Of a stretch of 64,000 bases of DNA, positions 16,220-24,041 are shown piece by piece; the stretch's first letter is position 1; each line of letters begins with the position of its first letter. Below the pieces are notes generated by a model. That model searched no databases. It had not been told where the DNA came from and was given only the letters and a program-made list of their open reading frames with translations. This DNA is from Streptomyces sp. NBC_00341. Its GTDB lineage: Bacteria > Actinomycetota > Actinomycetes > Streptomycetales > Streptomycetaceae. The stretch spans positions 6,572,001-6,636,000 of the forward strand of contig NZ_CP108002.1 of NCBI RefSeq assembly GCF_041435055.1, written 5' to 3'. The position numbers and the translations under genes are program-made.

Positions 16220-16912
16220 TCACCCGCGCGGGGGAGCCGTGGCCGTCTCTCCCTCCGGCGAGGGAGTGACGACACCGCACTCGTACGCACAGATCACGGC
16301 CTGGATCCGGTCGCGCAGCCCCAGCTTGGACAGCACATTGCCGACATGGGTCTTCACCGTGTGCTCGCTCACCACCAGCGCGGCCGCGATCTCCGCGTTC
16401 GACAGACCGCGCGCCAGAAGCAGCAGCGTCTCGCGCTCCCGGCCGGTCAGCACGTCCAGGCGCGCCGACGGCACGACCGCCGGGGCGGCCGGGCGCGAGG
16501 TGTACTCGGCGATCAGCCGGCGTGCCACCGACGGTGCGAGCAGCGACTCACCGGCCGCCACCACCCGCACCGCGTGCACCAGGTCGTCGCGGCGCACATC
16601 CTTCAGCAGGAAGCCGCTCGCCCCCGCGCGCAGCGCCTCGAAGACGTACTCGTCGGAGTCGAAGGTCGTCAGCATGACCGTCCGGCAGCCGCTCCGCGCG
16701 CTGATCGCGCGGCACGCCTCGATGCCGTCCGTGCCGGGCATCCGGATGTCGAGCAGCGCCACCTCCGGCGCCAGCCGCCGTACCGCCTCCACCGCCTGCG
16801 CACCGTCACCCGCCTCCGCCACCACCTCGATGTCCGGCTGCGCGTCCAGGATCATCGCGAAACCGCTGCGCACCAGCTCCTGGTCGTCCGCCACCACCAC
16901 ACGGATCGTCAA
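16220..16912 (-). CDS. NarL/LuxR-type response regulator
   Basis: A 230-residue regulator. The receiver domain (residues 1-120) has the acidic pair D9-D10, phospho-acceptor D55 in ALLDIRMPG, the switch Thr in VMLTTFDSDEYV and the Lys in GFLLKD. The C-terminal LuxR helix-turn-helix is LTGRERETLLLLARGLSNAEIAAALVVSEHTVKTHVGNVLSKL. The start appears to be a TTG at 16912 that overlaps the kinase stop by four bases (TTGA), with a G-rich ribosome binding site upstream. It is the cognate partner of the kinase at 16909-18090. Target genes are unknown. Confidence 0.9.
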   Translation of the reverse strand: MTIRVVVADDQELVRSGFAMILDAQPDIEVVAEAGDGAQAVEAVRRLAPEVALLDIRMPGTDGIEACRAISARSGCRTVMLTTFDSDEYVFEALRAGASGFLLKDVRRDDLVHAVRVVAAGESLLAPSVARRLIAEYTSRPAAPAVVPSARLDVLTGRERETLLLLARGLSNAEIAAALVVSEHTVKTHVGNVLSKLGLRDRIQAVICAYECGVVTPSPEGETATAPPRG

Positions 16913-18090
16913 CGCCCCACCCCTGCCCTTCTGTCCGGTGCCGTCCCCGGAATCGTCACCCGCACCTCGAACCCCCGCCCGCCCGGCCCCGGACCGGTGC
17001 GTGCCGTGCCGCCGTGTGCGGCGGCGCGTTCCCGGATGCCGACCAGCCCCAGACCGGTGCCGGTCCCGGGGCCGTGCCCGTCGTCGGTGACCGTCAGGGT
17101 CAGCTCCTCGGAGCCGTGGTCCAGCCGGATCCGGACGGTCTCCGCGTCCGCGTGCCTGACCACGTTGGTCAGGGCCTCCTGCACCATCCGGTAGACGGTC
17201 GTCTCGACGGCCGGCCCCGGTGTCCGCGGCGCTCCCGTCACCTCGTACGACACCGCGAGGCCGCTGCCGCGCACCCGCTCGACGAGCCCCGGCAGTCCGG
17301 CCAGCGCCGGCTGCGGCCGGCGCGGCGCACCGCCGGGACCCTCGTCCTCGCGCAGCACGCCGAGCATGCGGCGCAGTTGCACCATGGCGTCGCGGCCCGT
17401 CTCCGAGATCGCGTCGAACGCGGCCTCCGCCCGGTCCGGTGCCGTACGCACCGCCACCGGTCCTGCCTCCGCCTGCACGATCATCAGGCTCACCGCATGG
17501 GACAGGATGTCGTGCATCTCCCGGGCGATCCGGGCCCGTTCGCGGGCCGCGGCCTGCTCCGCCTCGATCCGGTGCGTCAGCTCCAGCTGGCGGGCGCGGT
17601 CCTCCACCGCACGCAGATACGCCTTCCGGGTCACGGCGAGCCGGCCGAAGGCGTAGGCCGCGGCGAACACGAACAGGGAGAAGAGCAGCTCCCGCAGGTC
17701 GGTGCTGTCGAGCCCGGTCGACGCCAGCACCGCGACCGCCGTGACCAGCGCGATGGCGATCCGTTTCGGCGGCGAGGAGAGCTCGGCGACGGTGTAGAAC
17801 GCCACCAGCCCGGTGTACGGGAGCGGCTGGCCCGGCCCGTCGACGGCGAACTTGTACAGGCCGCCGGCCGCGAGCACGGCGATGAGCACCGTGACGGGCG
17901 CCCGGCGGCGGGCGATCAGCGGCAGCACCAGCAGGGTCGTCAGCCCGTACGACGTCCACGTCGCCGTCGGCAGCTCCGGCGCGCGCGGCACGACGAACGG
18001 CATCGTGACGGCCGCCTGCACCAGCAGGGCGATGAGCAGATCGACGGTGAAAGGCCCGGCCGTGAGGGCCCTGACGTCACGTACGCGCAC
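16909..18090 (-). CDS. Two-component sensor histidine kinase
   Basis: A 393-residue NarL-type kinase starting at a GTG. Five or six hydrophobic segments fill residues 15-160 and no extracellular sensor domain is visible, so the signal is probably sensed in the membrane. A coiled region leads to the HisKA_3 motif REMHDILSHAVSLMIVQAEAG with the phospho-acceptor His. The ATPase domain contains VQEALTNVVRHA (N-box), DDGHGPGTGTGLGLVGIRERAAAHGG (G-boxes) and GFEVRVTIPG. It lies nine bases after the DUF574 methyltransferase stop and overlaps the regulator gene, so the three are likely one transcript. Confidence 0.9.
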   Translation of the reverse strand: MRVRDVRALTAGPFTVDLLIALLVQAAVTMPFVVPRAPELPTATWTSYGLTTLLVLPLIARRRAPVTVLIAVLAAGGLYKFAVDGPGQPLPYTGLVAFYTVAELSSPPKRIAIALVTAVAVLASTGLDSTDLRELLFSLFVFAAAYAFGRLAVTRKAYLRAVEDRARQLELTHRIEAEQAAARERARIAREMHDILSHAVSLMIVQAEAGPVAVRTAPDRAEAAFDAISETGRDAMVQLRRMLGVLREDEGPGGAPRRPQPALAGLPGLVERVRGSGLAVSYEVTGAPRTPGPAVETTVYRMVQEALTNVVRHADAETVRIRLDHGSEELTLTVTDDGHGPGTGTGLGLVGIRERAAAHGGTARTGPGPGGRGFEVRVTIPGTAPDRRAGVGR

Positions 18091-18099
18091 CGGGCGCCC

Positions 18100-18906
18100 T
18101 CAGCGCTTTCTGGCCACGGCGCCGAACTGGGCGACCTCGGCCGCCCGGGTGCCGGGCGCCGGGCGCCAGTGCGCGCAGGACACGATGCCCGGCTCGACGA
18201 GGTCGAGGCCGGTCAGGAACGCGGCGAACTCGAAGCGGCTGCGGGCGGTGATCGGAGGCGTGGCGTTCTCGTTCCAGAACCGCATCGCCGCCTCGTTGCC
18301 CTCGCCGCCGAGCTCCAGCGTGGGATGGGTGAGGACCAGGTAGCTGCCGGGCGGCACCGCGTCCATCAGCCGCCGGACGATGCGCAGCGCCTCGTCCGTG
18401 TCGAGGACGAAGTTGAGGATGCCGAGGAGCATGACCGCGACCGGCCGCTCCAGGTCGAGCGTCCGCCGGGCCGCGCGCAGGATCTGCTCCGGCTCGCGGG
18501 CGTCCGCGTCGATGTACTCGCTCGCGCCCTCCGGTGAACTCGTGAGCAGCGAGCGGGCGTGCGCCAGGACGATCGGGTCGTTGTCGACGTACACGACGCG
18601 GGCGTCCGGCGCGGTGTGCTGCGCGACCTCGTGGGTGTTGTCCGCGGTCGGCAGCCCCGTTCCGATGTCCAGGAACTGGCCGATGCCCGCGTCACCGGCG
18701 AGATACCGCACCGCGCGCCCCAGGAACGCCCGGTCGGCGCGTGCCACCTCTTTGATGCTGGGGTACATGTCGGTGACCCGGTCGCCGACGGCCCGGTCCA
18801 CCGGGAAGTGGTCCTTCCCGCCGAGCCAGTGGTTCCAGACCCGGGCGTTGTGGGCGACATCGGAACGGACCTGGGCTGGAAGGGAGTTGCGGTGGGGGAC
18901 GGGCAC
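18100..18906 (-). CDS. DUF574 family SAM-dependent methyltransferase
   Basis: A 268-residue member of the actinobacterial DUF574 (S-adenosyl methyltransferase) family, recognised by the opening RVWNHWLGGKDHFPVDR, the SAM loop FLDIGTGLPTADNTHEVAQ, the acidic end of strand two in VVYVDNDPIVLAHAR, and the C-terminal REFERENCE-like FEFAAFLTGLDLVEPG region. Family members are abundant in Streptomyces and most have no known substrate. The GTG start is supported by GAGGAG five bases upstream. It lies between a glycerophosphodiesterase and a histidine kinase in a same-strand run; whether it modifies the signalling pair or a small molecule is unknown. Confidence 0.85.
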   Translation of the reverse strand: MPVPHRNSLPAQVRSDVAHNARVWNHWLGGKDHFPVDRAVGDRVTDMYPSIKEVARADRAFLGRAVRYLAGDAGIGQFLDIGTGLPTADNTHEVAQHTAPDARVVYVDNDPIVLAHARSLLTSSPEGASEYIDADAREPEQILRAARRTLDLERPVAVMLLGILNFVLDTDEALRIVRRLMDAVPPGSYLVLTHPTLELGGEGNEAAMRFWNENATPPITARSRFEFAAFLTGLDLVEPGIVSCAHWRPAPGTRAAEVAQFGAVARKR

Positions 18907-18971
18907 GTCTGCTCCTCTGGCGCCGGGCCTGGCATCGGGACGATGAGGTGGCGTCCATGATGCCGGACCGA

Positions 18972-19676
18972 TCAAGAGGAGGCGTGGTCCGGGGAGTTGG
19001 CGATCAGTTTGCGCAGTACATCGACCCGGTTGGTGGTGATGGAGTCCACGCCGTGCCGCAGCAGCCTGCGCATGGTGCGCCCGGTGTCCGCCGTCCAGGC
19101 CGAGACCAGCAGCCCGTCCCGGTGGTTGCGGTCCGCCAGCTCCCGGCTCACCAGGCCGAACCGGTAGTTCAGCCAGCGCGGCCGCACCGCCTCCAGCAGC
19201 GCCGCCCGGGGCGGTGCGAGGGTCGTCCAGGTCATCGCGATCTCGGCGGACGGATCGGCGGCCCGTACCCGCAGCATCGCCTCGGGACCCGCGCAGTAGT
19301 AGGCCCGCTCGCCGGCCCCGCACTCCCGCACCGTCCCGACGATCTGCCGTACCGAGGTCTCGGTGGAGCCGGGCAGATCGACCATGACGCGGTGCGCCCC
19401 GACGGCGAGGAGCGCCTCGCGCAGGGTCGGCACGCCGCCCGCCGTCCGCTCGGTCAGCTCCTGCCGGGTGAGCCGGTCCAGCCGCACGTCATGGCCCCAG
19501 AGCCGCTCCAGCGTGGCGTCGTGCAGCAGGACCGGCACCCCGTCCCGGGTGACCCGGACGTCGATCTCGACCGCGTCCGCCCCCCGTTCGAGGGCGGAGC
19601 GGATCGAGCGGAGGGTGTTCTCGCGGACGCGGTAGGGATCGCCGCGGTGCGCGACGACGGTGACAGGGGTGGCCAT
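18972..19676 (-). CDS. Glycerophosphodiester phosphodiesterase
   Basis: A 234-residue cytoplasmic GDPD-fold enzyme, likely hydrolysing glycerophosphodiesters to glycerol-3-phosphate and an alcohol. The signature VVAHRGDPYRVRENTLRSI carries the catalytic His and Arg, and the metal-binding Glu-x-Asp is in ADAVEIDVRVTRDGVPVLLHDATLERLWG, including the second catalytic His (LLHD). The C-terminal VSAWTADTGRTMRRLLRHGVDSITTNRVDVL is the usual final strand and substrate loop. No signal peptide. It starts 23 bp after the deaminase stop and is followed 65 bp later by the methyltransferase. Confidence 0.9.
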   Translation of the reverse strand: MATPVTVVAHRGDPYRVRENTLRSIRSALERGADAVEIDVRVTRDGVPVLLHDATLERLWGHDVRLDRLTRQELTERTAGGVPTLREALLAVGAHRVMVDLPGSTETSVRQIVGTVRECGAGERAYYCAGPEAMLRVRAADPSAEIAMTWTTLAPPRAALLEAVRPRWLNYRFGLVSRELADRNHRDGLLVSAWTADTGRTMRRLLRHGVDSITTNRVDVLRKLIANSPDHASS

Positions 19677-19699
19677 GGGGCCATTGTCACCGCCCGGGG

Positions 19700-20734
19700 T
19701 CACCGGCCGGTGCCCGCCAGCCAACCCGTCGTGTACGTGTCGATCTCCTCGGACAGCTTGCGCTTGCCGGCCGGGTCGAGGAAGGACGCCTCGACGGCGT
19801 TCTTCGCGAGCGAGGCGAGCCCCCGCTCGTCGAGGTCGAGGAGGCGGGCGGCCACCCCGTACTCGCTGTTGAGGTCGGTGCCGAACATGGGCGGGTCGTC
19901 GCTGTTGATCGTGACCAGCACACCCGCCTTCACCATCTCCTTGACCGGGTGCTCCTCGATGTCCGCCACCGCGCGGGTCGCGATGTTCGACGTGGGGCAG
20001 ACCTCCAGCGCGATCCGGTGCTCGGCCAGGTGCTCCAGCAGCTTCGGGTCCTGGACGGAGCTGGTGCCGTGGCCGATGCGCTCGGCGCGCAGCGCGGTCA
20101 GCGCGTCCCAGACCGTCTGCGGTCCGGTGGTCTCGCCGGCGTGCGGCACGGAGTGCAGGCCCGCCGCGATGGCACGGTCGAAGTACGGCTTGAACTGCGG
20201 ACGGTCCACCCCGATCTCGGGCCCGCCGAGGCCGAACGAGACCAGCCCCTCCGGCCGCAGGTCGACGGCGAGCCGGGCCGTCTCCTCGGCGGACGCGAGT
20301 CCGGCCTCGCCGGGGATGTCGAAGCACCAGCGCAGCACCACGCCCAGTTCGGCCTCCGCCGCCTTGCGCGCGTCCTCTATGGCCTCCATGAAGCCCTGCT
20401 CCGGAATGCCGCGCCGGGTCGAGGAGTACGGGGTGACGGTCAGCTCCGCGTAGCGGATGTTCTGCCGTGCCATGTCGCGGGCGACCTCGAAGGTCAGCAG
20501 CCGGACGTCCTCCGGGGTGCGGATCAGGTCCACGACCGAGAGGTAGACCTCGATGAAGTGCCCGAAGTCGGTGAAGGAGAAGTAGTCGGCCAGCGCCTCC
20601 GGGGCGGTGGGGACCTTGGAGTCGGGGTGTTTCGCGGCCAGTTCCGCGACGATGCGGGGCGAGGCGGAACCGACGTGGTGGACATGCAGCTCGGCCTTGG
20701 GCAGCCCCGCGATGAAGGGGTGCAGATCGGACAT
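19700..20734 (-). CDS. Adenosine-deaminase-family enzyme, probable aminodeoxyfutalosine deaminase
   Basis: A 344-residue TIM-barrel metal-dependent deaminase. The zinc pair H17 and H19 is in KAELHVHHVGSASP; further ligands and catalytic residues are in SVPHAGETTG, CPTSNIATR and TINSDDPPMFGTDLNSEY. Streptomyces make menaquinone by the futalosine route, and cog1816 proteins once called adenosine deaminases, such as Sav2595 of S. avermitilis, were shown to deaminate 6-aminodeoxyfutalosine. The HVHHVGSAS variant of the usual HLHLEGS loop and the chromosomal location suggest this gene is the orthologue, but plain adenosine deaminase remains possible. GGAGG lies about six bases before the ATG. It is divergent from the DUF4190 gene. 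Confidence 0.75.
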   Translation of the reverse strand: MSDLHPFIAGLPKAELHVHHVGSASPRIVAELAAKHPDSKVPTAPEALADYFSFTDFGHFIEVYLSVVDLIRTPEDVRLLTFEVARDMARQNIRYAELTVTPYSSTRRGIPEQGFMEAIEDARKAAEAELGVVLRWCFDIPGEAGLASAEETARLAVDLRPEGLVSFGLGGPEIGVDRPQFKPYFDRAIAAGLHSVPHAGETTGPQTVWDALTALRAERIGHGTSSVQDPKLLEHLAEHRIALEVCPTSNIATRAVADIEEHPVKEMVKAGVLVTINSDDPPMFGTDLNSEYGVAARLLDLDERGLASLAKNAVEASFLDPAGKRKLSEEIDTYTTGWLAGTGR

Positions 20735-20858
20735 CGGATCCTCCGGGAGCAGGGGGTGGCGCGGGGCCCGGACATACGTGGGAACCGGGCGGCGGACGGA
20801 AGTCATCGTAGGACGCGGGCTGGCCGTAGCATGACGGGCATCACGATGGGGGAGGCCC

Positions 20859-21620
20859 ATGTCAGACAACACAGAGCAGCCCGAGGACGGGGCCGTGTCG
20901 CGCGATCCGTGGGCTCCGCCGGACAAAAGGGTGCCGCTGGACAAGAAGAGCACCCCGGACACCCGGCCGCCGGCCGTGCACGACCAGCAGACCGTCACCG
21001 CGATGCCGGGCGTCGACGGGCCGCAGGACGCCGCGCCAGGACCCGCGCCCACGGCCGGCTTCGGCCCTCCGGCCGACACGGGGCAGCCGTCCGGCCCGTA
21101 CGGTCCGGGGGCCGTGCCGCCGCCGCCCGTCGGCCCGAACGGTCCTGGTCAGCAGAGCCCGCCGACCGCCGGCCAGTACGGCTACCCGGTGGGACCGGCC
21201 CAGCCGCCCCCCGGCCAGTACGGCTACCCGGCCGCCCCGCAGTACGGCGGCGGCTACCCGGGTTACAGCGGTCAGACGGCGTGGGGTGCGGGGCCCGCGA
21301 ACGGCATGGGCACGGCGTCGATGGTGCTGGGGATCCTCGCCGTCTGCCTTTTCTGCGTCTACGGGATTCCCAGTCTCGTCCTGGGCGCGCTCGCGCTGAT
21401 CTTCGGCATCATCGGCCGCAAGCGGGCCTCGCGCGGGGAGGCGGACAACGGCGGCCAGGCGCTGGCCGGGCTCATCCTGGGGTCCATAGGCATAGCCATC
21501 GGCGTCGTCATCATCGGCGGCCTCATCTGGGTCTTCGCCACGCACGCGGATGAGTTCGACGACAACTACAACGACGGCGACACCTACGGGACGTCCCTGG
21601 TCATCGAGGACGCGCGATGA
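20859..21620 (+). CDS. DUF4190 membrane protein with Pro/Gly-rich N-terminus
   Basis: A 253-residue protein. Residues 1-145 are disordered and rich in Pro, Gly, Gln and Tyr, with repeats of QYGYP. Two hydrophobic segments follow (about 148-178, MVLGILAVCLFCVYGIPSLVLGALALIFG, and about 200-225, LAGLILGSIGIAIGVVIIGGLIWVF), separated by the charged loop IIGRKRASRGEADNGGQ. This is the DUF4190 arrangement, common in Streptomyces and of unknown function; the tail is acidic. GGGGGAGG lies four bases before the ATG. TAGCAT near 20826 may be its -10 box. Confidence 0.8.
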   Translation: MSDNTEQPEDGAVSRDPWAPPDKRVPLDKKSTPDTRPPAVHDQQTVTAMPGVDGPQDAAPGPAPTAGFGPPADTGQPSGPYGPGAVPPPPVGPNGPGQQSPPTAGQYGYPVGPAQPPPGQYGYPAAPQYGGGYPGYSGQTAWGAGPANGMGTASMVLGILAVCLFCVYGIPSLVLGALALIFGIIGRKRASRGEADNGGQALAGLILGSIGIAIGVVIIGGLIWVFATHADEFDDNYNDGDTYGTSLVIEDAR

Positions 21621-21669
21621 CCCTGGCCCCGGGTGCCCCGGGCGGCGCCCGGTAAGCAGCCGGGCAGCG

Positions 21670-21713
21670 GGGCCCGCGGGGGCGTGGAGCACACTCCACG
21701 CCCCCGCGGGCCC
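21670..21713. terminator. Bidirectional terminator, perfect 20-bp stem
   Basis: Arms 21670-21689 and 21694-21713 pair exactly around a CACA loop, between the convergent DUF4190 and NADAR genes. Confidence 0.85.
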
Positions 21714-21716
21714 GTC

Positions 21717-22277
21717 TCATATGCAGTTCGCGCCGTCGCGCAGCGCGGTCCGCGCGTCCATCAGCGCGAAGCCGAGCAGATTCAGCCCCCGCCAGGCCGC
21801 CGGGTCCTCCGCACGCGGATCGTCCGCAGCGAGTCCGATGCCCCAGATCCGGTCCATCGGACTCGCCTCGACGAGCACCCGCTCACCCGTGCCGAGCAGG
21901 AACTTCCCCAGCGCCGGATCCTGGCCGAACTTGTGGACGCTGCCCGACACCACCAGCCCGTACCGCTCGCGCTCCCAGACCGCGTCGTCGAAACCGCGGA
22001 CCAGCCGGCCCGTCTTCTTCGCCTCGGCCGGGCTCTTCGCCGCCACCGCACGGGTCTCCGCCTCCGCGTCACCGAACAGCCGCGCCTTGCCGGCCATCAT
22101 CCAGTGCTCGGCAGAGGCGTACTCCACCCCGTCGACCGTGAACGGCGACGGCCACCACTGACTCAGGCAGCTCGCCCCGATCTCCCCGTCGGCCCGCGGC
22201 CGGTGCCCCCAGAACCTCAGATACTTCACGCGCTCGCCCCGCCCGGCCCGCACCATGAGGTCTTCCATGTGTTCCAT
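21717..22277 (-). CDS. NADAR family N-glycosidase-like protein (YbiA-type)
   Basis: A roughly 186-residue protein of the NADAR fold, whose studied members split the N-glycosidic bond of early riboflavin intermediates or act on ADP-ribose derivatives. Characteristic segments are KYLRFWGHRP, CLSQWWPSPFTVDGVEYASAEHWMMAGKARLFGD, ERYGLVVSGSVHKFGQDPALGKFLLGTGERVLVEASPMDRIWGIGL and the C-terminal WRGLNLLGFALMDAR. The start is unclear: ATG at 22277 is chosen, ATG at 22295 is possible, and ATG at 22256 has the best ribosome binding site (GGAAG). It ends at a shared terminator. No partner gene is adjacent. Confidence 0.8.
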   Translation of the reverse strand: MEHMEDLMVRAGRGERVKYLRFWGHRPRADGEIGASCLSQWWPSPFTVDGVEYASAEHWMMAGKARLFGDAEAETRAVAAKSPAEAKKTGRLVRGFDDAVWERERYGLVVSGSVHKFGQDPALGKFLLGTGERVLVEASPMDRIWGIGLAADDPRAEDPAAWRGLNLLGFALMDARTALRDGANCI

Positions 22278-22350
22278 GACACGTGAGTCTGGCATCCGCC
22301 ACTGACACTACGTACGGGGAATTCCGCACTGACGCGACACATGGTCGACA

Positions 22351-22386
22351 GATTCCGTTGCGTAACCAAAAGGCAACAACGGAATC
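22351..22386. promoter_or_regulatory. Inverted repeat, probable operator of the polyamine operon
   Basis: Arms GATTCCGTTG (22351-22360) and CAACGGAATC (22377-22386) are exact reverse complements, 26 bp centre to centre. A nested GTTGC/GCAAC pair overlaps the inner ends. It lies 98 bp upstream of the aldehyde dehydrogenase start. A tetramer or two dimers could bind. The regulator is not adjacent; the Lrp at 7.2 kb and the PucR at 37.2 kb are candidates. Confidence 0.65.
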
Positions 22387-22483
22387 ACTTGTTGGGCTCC
22401 GTCCCCTCTGCCAGGATCGGCACTCAAATCGAGCAGGAGCTACGCCGCCCCGCACTCCGGGAACAGCGGCGGAGGAGAGCGTG

Positions 22484-23998
22484 ATGGGCAACAGCTTCCA
22501 GGTACAGGACCGCTTCGCGGACGGCGCGCAGTACATCGGCGGAAGACTGCGACCCGGCACATCGGGACGCAGCCACGACGTGGTGAACCCCGCCACGGGC
22601 AAGACCGTCCACAGCTACGAGCTGGCCGGCACCGCCGACGTCGACGCGGCCGTCGCCGCCGCACGCGCGGCCTTCCCCGGCTGGTCCGGAGCAACCCCGG
22701 CCGAGCGCTCTGAGGCGATGCACCGGTTCGCCGCGGTCCTCGCCGAGCAGGCGGACGACTTCGCGTACGCGGAGTCCCTCCAGTGCGGCAAGCCGGTCAA
22801 GCTCTCCACCGAGTTCGACGTGCCCGGCACCGTCGACAACGCGTCCTTCTTCGCGGGCGCCGCCCGCCACCTGGAAGGCAAGTCCGCCGCCGAGTACTCC
22901 GGTGACCACACCTCGTACGTACGGCGCGAGGCGATCGGCGTCATCGGCTCCATCGCCCCCTGGAACTACCCGCTCCAGATGGCCGCCTGGAAGGTCCTCC
23001 CGGCCGTCGCCGCCGGCAACACCATCGTCCTGAAGCCCGCCGAGATCACCCCGCTGACCTCGCTGATGTTCGCGCAGGCGGCCACAGAGGCGGGCATCCC
23101 GGACGGTGTGATCAACATCGTCAACGGCGCGGGCAAGGACGCCGGTGAACACCTCGTCGGCCACCCCGACGTCGTGATGACCTCCTTCACCGGCTCCACC
23201 GCCGTCGGCAAGCGGGTCGCGGAGATCGCCACCTCCACCGTCAAGCGCCTCCACCTCGAGCTCGGCGGCAAGGCCCCCTTCGTCGTCTTCGACGACGCCG
23301 ACCTCGAAGCCGCGGTCCACGGAGCGGTCGCCGGCTCCCTCATCAACACCGGCCAGGACTGCACGGCGGCCACCCGCGCCTACGTCCAGCGCCCGCTGTA
23401 CGACGCCTTCGTCCAGGGCGTCGCGGAGCTGATGGCGACCGTCCGGGTGGGCGACCCGTTCGCCCCGGACACCGACCTGGGCCCGCTGATCAGCCACGCC
23501 CAGCGCGACCGGGTCGCCGCGTTCGTCGAGCGGGCCCGCGCCTACGCCACCGTCGTCACCGGCGGCGAGGCCCCCGGCGGCGAACTGGCCGACGGCGCCT
23601 ACTACCGGCCGACCCTGATCGCCGGAGCCGCCCAGGACAGCGAGATCGTCCAGGCCGAGATCTTCGGCCCGGTCCTGGTCGTGCTGCCCTTCGACACCGA
23701 CGACGAAGGCATCGCGCTCGCCAACGACACCCCGTACGGGCTCGCAGCCTCCGCCTGGACCCGCGACCTGTACCGGGCCAATCGCGCCACCCGCGAGATC
23801 AAGGCGGGCTGCGTCTGGATCAACGACCACATTCCGATCATCAGCGAGATGCCGCACGGCGGATACAAGGCCAGCGGCTTCGGCAAGGACATGTCGTCGT
23901 ACTCCTTCGAGGAGTACACGCAGGTCAAGCACGTCATGTACGACAACACGGCGGTCGCCCGCAAGGACTGGCACCGCACGATCTTCGGGGACCGATAA
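22484..23998 (+). CDS. Aldehyde dehydrogenase of the polyamine operon (gamma-aminobutyraldehyde type)
   Basis: A 504-residue NAD-dependent dehydrogenase, first gene of an apparent six-gene operon with a polyamine importer and an FAD amine oxidoreductase. Nucleophile C293 is in NTGQDCTAATRAY, general base E259 in HLELGGKAP, and the cofactor-site Asn in IAPWNYPLQMAAWKVLPAVAAGNTIVLKP. The C-terminal ISEMPHGGYKASGFGKDMSSYSFEEYTQVKHVMY is the conserved dimer arm. GGAGGAG lies six bases before the ATG. It likely oxidises the aminoaldehyde made by the oxidoreductase at 28249, giving GABA or gamma-glutamyl-GABA. It is a paralogue of the enzyme at 7896 with an N-terminal extension. Confidence 0.85.
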   Translation: MGNSFQVQDRFADGAQYIGGRLRPGTSGRSHDVVNPATGKTVHSYELAGTADVDAAVAAARAAFPGWSGATPAERSEAMHRFAAVLAEQADDFAYAESLQCGKPVKLSTEFDVPGTVDNASFFAGAARHLEGKSAAEYSGDHTSYVRREAIGVIGSIAPWNYPLQMAAWKVLPAVAAGNTIVLKPAEITPLTSLMFAQAATEAGIPDGVINIVNGAGKDAGEHLVGHPDVVMTSFTGSTAVGKRVAEIATSTVKRLHLELGGKAPFVVFDDADLEAAVHGAVAGSLINTGQDCTAATRAYVQRPLYDAFVQGVAELMATVRVGDPFAPDTDLGPLISHAQRDRVAAFVERARAYATVVTGGEAPGGELADGAYYRPTLIAGAAQDSEIVQAEIFGPVLVVLPFDTDDEGIALANDTPYGLAASAWTRDLYRANRATREIKAGCVWINDHIPIISEMPHGGYKASGFGKDMSSYSFEEYTQVKHVMYDNTAVARKDWHRTIFGDR

Positions 23999-24041
23999 CC
24001 CGGCCGGTCCGGCCGCACACCCACCCGAAAGGGCAACGCGC

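Noticed and set aside
22377..22483. Short leader peptide before the polyamine operon
   Set aside because: No start codon with a ribosome binding site gives a sensible peptide; the inverted repeat explains the conserved-looking sequence better.
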